Shown here: positions 62,035-64,000 of the stretch, in pieces | How the letters are laid out: every line of letters begins with the position of its first letter | Numbering within the stretch: the first letter of the stretch is position 1 | NCBI RefSeq assembly: GCF_000613845.1 | Contig: NZ_BAJT01000010.1 | Span: 1-64,000, forward strand | DNA from: Asaia astilbis JCM 15831 | GTDB lineage: Bacteria; Pseudomonadota; Alphaproteobacteria; Acetobacterales; Acetobacteraceae | Reading direction: 5' to 3' | Length of the DNA: 64,000 nucleotides | Translations under genes and position numbers: made by a program | The notes under the pieces: generated by a model | Database searches by the model: none | What the model saw: only the letters and a program-made list of their open reading frames with translations | Told to the model about the DNA's origin: nothing

Positions 62035-62613
62035 TTAGACGGCAGCGCCTTCAACTTCACCTTCGGTCTCGGCGTCTTCGCCTTCGACTTCGGTCTCGAG
62101 AACGTATTCGTCCTCTTCAGCAACAATGGCTTCGCCACGTGCCTGGCGCTCGGCTTCTTCTTCCGAACGGGCAACGTTGACTGTGACCGGGATCGACACT
62201 TCCGGGTGCAGTGCAACGCGGGCTTCGACCAGACCGAGCAGCTTGATCGGCTCAACCAGAACGACCTGGTTGCGGCCGACCGTCAGGCCAGCTTCGGTCA
62301 CGGCGAGCGAGATGTCGCGCGTGGTGACGGAACCGTAGAGGCTGCCGCTATCACCAGCCTGACGGATGATGACGACGCTCAGGCCATGCATACGCTCGGC
62401 AAGACGCTCGGCTTCTTCACGACGCTTGAGGTTCTGGGCCTCAAGCTGCGCGCGCTCGGTTTCAAAACGCTGACGGTTCTGGGCGTTGGCGCGGAGCGCC
62501 TTGCCCTGCGGCAGCAGGAAGTTGCGTGCGTAGCCGGGCTTGACGCGGACGATTTCGCCCATCTGACCCAGGTGCTCAACGCGCTGCAACAGGATGACTT
62601 CAGTCTGTGACAT
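62035..62613 (-). CDS. rplI: Ribosomal protein L9 with acidic tail
   Basis: L9 is a large-subunit protein with an N-terminal domain binding 23S rRNA. The sequence begins [34 protein letters not shown], the L9 signature, followed by the long connecting helix ([30 protein letters not shown]) and the C-terminal domain. At 192 residues it is about 40 longer than E. coli L9; the extra part is a Glu-rich acidic tail ([17 protein letters not shown]). It is the last gene of the rpsF-rpsR-rplI run and is followed by a terminator. Confidence 0.96.
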   Translation of the reverse strand: MSQTEVILLQRVEHLGQMGEIVRVKPGYARNFLLPQGKALRANAQNRQRFETERAQLEAQNLKRREEAERLAERMHGLSVVIIRQAGDSGSLYGSVTTRDISLAVTEAGLTVGRNQVVLVEPIKLLGLVEARVALHPEVSIPVTVNVARSEEEAERQARGEAIVAEEDEYVLETEVEGEDAETEGEVEGAAV

Positions 62614-62623
62614 GCCTGTCTCC

Positions 62624-62905
62624 TCAGTTCATCACGTAGGGGAGCAGGGCAAGGAAACGGGCGCGCTTGATCGCCTGTGCCAGCTCACGCTGCTTCTTGG
62701 CCGAAACCGCTGTGATGCGGCTCGGAACGATCTTGCCACGCTCGGAGAGGAAGCGGCTCAGCAGACGCACGTCCTTGTAGTCGATCTTCGGCGCATTCGG
62801 GCCGGAGAACGGGCAGGACTTGCGACGGCGATAGAACGGGCGACGCGCACCGACGGCAATGCGACGGGCTGCGGGATTGATTTCGTTGGTGTTCTCGTCA
62901 GACAT
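62624..62905 (-). CDS. rpsR: Ribosomal protein S18
   Basis: S18 binds next to S6 in the 30S platform. The 93-residue protein shows the family core [71 protein letters not shown]. The N-terminus is somewhat longer than in E. coli. It lies five bases after rpsF and ten before rplI. The frame is intact. Confidence 0.97.
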   Translation of the reverse strand: MSDENTNEINPAARRIAVGARRPFYRRRKSCPFSGPNAPKIDYKDVRLLSRFLSERGKIVPSRITAVSAKKQRELAQAIKRARFLALLPYVMN

Positions 62906-62910
62906 CGCGA

Positions 62911-63375
62911 TTACTCCGCATCCATCTCGGCACCCTCACGGGCGCGGTATTCCTCACGGTCGTCGCCACGACGGCCGCCACGGCCGCTGTCGAAACGACC
63001 AGCCGGCTTGGAGTTGCCACCACGGAAATTGCCACGGTCGCCACGGTCATCGCCCTTGCGGGACAGAACCGGAGACGGATCCTGCGTGATTTCCTCAACG
63101 CGCAGCGTCAGGACGCGCAGAACGTCTTCGTTCAGGCTCAGCTGACGCTCCAGCTCGCGGATCTGGTCCGGACGGGCATTCAGGCCGAGAAGGACGTAAT
63201 GGCCCTTGCGGTTCTTCTTGATGCGGTATGCGAGCGAACGCAGACCCCAGAACTCGCGCTTCTCGATAGAACCGCCATCCTGGGTGAGGAGGGTTTCGAT
63301 CTGCTCGACGAGGGTTTCGACCTGCGCCTGCGAGATATCGTTACGTGCAATGAGCACGCTTTCGTACAATGGCAT
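62911..63375 (-). CDS. rpsF: Ribosomal protein S6 with basic/Gly-rich tail
   Basis: S6 is a 30S platform protein. The 154-residue product starts [26 protein letters not shown] and has [27 protein letters not shown]. After residue about 100 it carries a long Arg/Gly/Asp-rich extension ([35 protein letters not shown]), typical of alphaproteobacterial S6. A perfect inverted repeat GACCGG-AA-CCGGTC (63411-63424) lies in its leader and could be part of an S6:S18 autoregulatory structure; this is speculative. It begins the rpsF-rpsR-rplI operon. Confidence 0.96.
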   Translation of the reverse strand: MPLYESVLIARNDISQAQVETLVEQIETLLTQDGGSIEKREFWGLRSLAYRIKKNRKGHYVLLGLNARPDQIRELERQLSLNEDVLRVLTLRVEEITQDPSPVLSRKGDDRGDRGNFRGGNSKPAGRFDSGRGGRRGDDREEYRAREGAEMDAE

Positions 63376-63578
63376 ATGAGCTCCCTTCGGATTGCTTCAA
63401 CCCAACTGCAGACCGGAACCGGTCGGATCAGCGCCTCTTCCACAAGGCTCGGGTATAGCCGGGACGATGCCTTCGTCCGGCAGGGGAAGGCGGCATAAAG
63501 CACATGCACCCCCGCAGGAGCAAGATAAATCAGGCAAAGTGCCCTTAATTCTTCACGCCTGTCCTCTTGTCAGAGCAA

Positions 63579-64000
63579 TCAGCGAAAAGAGGAGCTCAAA
63601 AGATGGGCGGGTGGTGTCAGACCCAGATCGTCAGGGATCGACCATTCTTCACGCTCGACAGAGATCGGGACAAATCCTGCGGCTTTATAGGCGGGCAGCG
63701 CGTGAGGATGATCGGCCGTGCAGGTATTCACATGCAGCACGCGTGTTTCCTTCTGCCAGGCCTGACGGATTGCTGCCTTCAGAAGATTTTTCCCGAGACC
63801 TTTGCCCTGAGCCGCAGGCACGAGCCCGAGATAGGAAAGATACGGCGTTTCCGCCTTTGCCAGATCGAGCTCGAAAAAACCGGCCACGCCCTCTGGCCCA
63901 AGAAGACGACAGATGAAGGTTTTAGGGGAAGAGATGATCCGAAGCAGCTTTTTTTCGGGCATCATGTAGCGCATCCACCAGCAATGGGGGGCGCCGACAA
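63579..64000 (-). CDS. GNAT-family acetyltransferase (5' end beyond window)
   Basis: This is the C-terminal part of a GNAT N-acetyltransferase; the frame stays open to the window edge (HCWWMRYMMPEKKLL), so the start is missing. The acetyl-CoA binding core reads YLSYLGLVPAAQGKGLGKNLLKAAI, with the Q-x-x-G-x-G/A signature. The C-terminal motif B region reads VLHVNTCTADHPHALPAYKAAGFVPI. It is followed by SVEREEWSIPDDLGL. The substrate is unknown. It lies 203 bases upstream of rpsF on the same strand and probably has its own terminator. Confidence 0.85.
   Translation of the reverse strand, partial: VGAPHCWWMRYMMPEKKLLRIISSPKTFICRLLGPEGVAGFFELDLAKAETPYLSYLGLVPAAQGKGLGKNLLKAAIRQAWQKETRVLHVNTCTADHPHALPAYKAAGFVPISVEREEWSIPDDLGLTPPAHLLSSSFR

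Noticed and set aside
1-64000. Search for prophage, insertion sequences, CRISPR arrays, toxin-antitoxin or antiphage genes
   Set aside because: No integrase, transposase, direct-repeat array or recognisable defence protein is seen; the EVE-domain gene alone does not make a defence locus.

Overview
The window reads as high-GC alphaproteobacterial chromosome, most likely from an acetic acid bacterium (Acetobacteraceae). The lineage call is inference. It rests on a fused IspD-IspF gene, a SAM-II type riboswitch ahead of metZ, an ATP12-type F1 chaperone gene, acidic or Arg/Gly-rich tails on L9 and S6, and frequent TTG/GTG starts. Nearly all genes are core housekeeping or envelope genes. I see no prophage, insertion sequence, integrase, CRISPR array, toxin or antiphage module.

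Layout. 1-7592 (minus strand): secA, then one compact run yebC-ruvC-ruvA-ruvB-ybgC-tolQ-tolR-tolA (tolA leaves the window). 7959-13140 (plus): a periplasmic parvulin PPIase, argJ, a type II NADH dehydrogenase, a 2-oxoglutarate/Fe(II) dioxygenase and a small secreted protein. 13163-15187: tRNA-Gly(CCC), a SAM-II riboswitch with metZ, and apaG. 15147-18416 (minus): a large beta-propeller sensor diguanylate cyclase preceded by a tiny secreted peptide gene, then an AT-rich spacer and a sugar/H+ symporter. 20386-21548: ispDF. 21645-31322 (minus): a long overlapping run bcp, YhdP-like, rarA, rluC, AsmA-like, ATP12 chaperone, small membrane protein. 31344-34889: secreted proteins, aat, a small membrane protein and an EcsC-family protein. 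35091-38519 (plus): a secreted protein with an aldehyde dehydrogenase, then a His-rich PadR regulator with a siderophore-interacting reductase (a YqjI/YqjH-like pair) behind a perfect palindrome. 38565-41179: a PNPOx-like protein divergent from a MocR regulator, and an EVE-domain protein. 41343-46573: ccmCDEFGHI without ccmAB. 46619-49939 (minus): a lipoprotein and a DUF3142 protein. 50736-57616 (plus): lptF-lptG-lptD-surA-rsmA, an outer-membrane biogenesis run, followed by cspA. 58306-61894 (minus): a TonB-dependent siderophore receptor with a Fur-box-like site, and a cyclopropane fatty acid synthase. 62035-64000 (minus): rplI, rpsR, rpsF and a partial GNAT acetyltransferase.

The most important property for any user is that about twenty single-base indels break otherwise perfect, mostly essential genes (secA, ruvA, ruvB, argJ three times, ispDF, lptF/G/D, surA, cspA, ccmI and others). 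Eighteen are apparent deletions and two are insertions, many in homopolymers. Essential genes cannot all be dead, so I read these as uncorrected sequencing or assembly errors. Each affected gene is annotated as one CDS across its break.

The biologically most interesting items are the SAM-II/metZ leader, the palindromic operator abutting the PadR start, the secreted peptide next to the sensor diguanylate cyclase, the isoleucine-dioxygenase-like enzyme, and the lipoprotein/DUF3142 pair.
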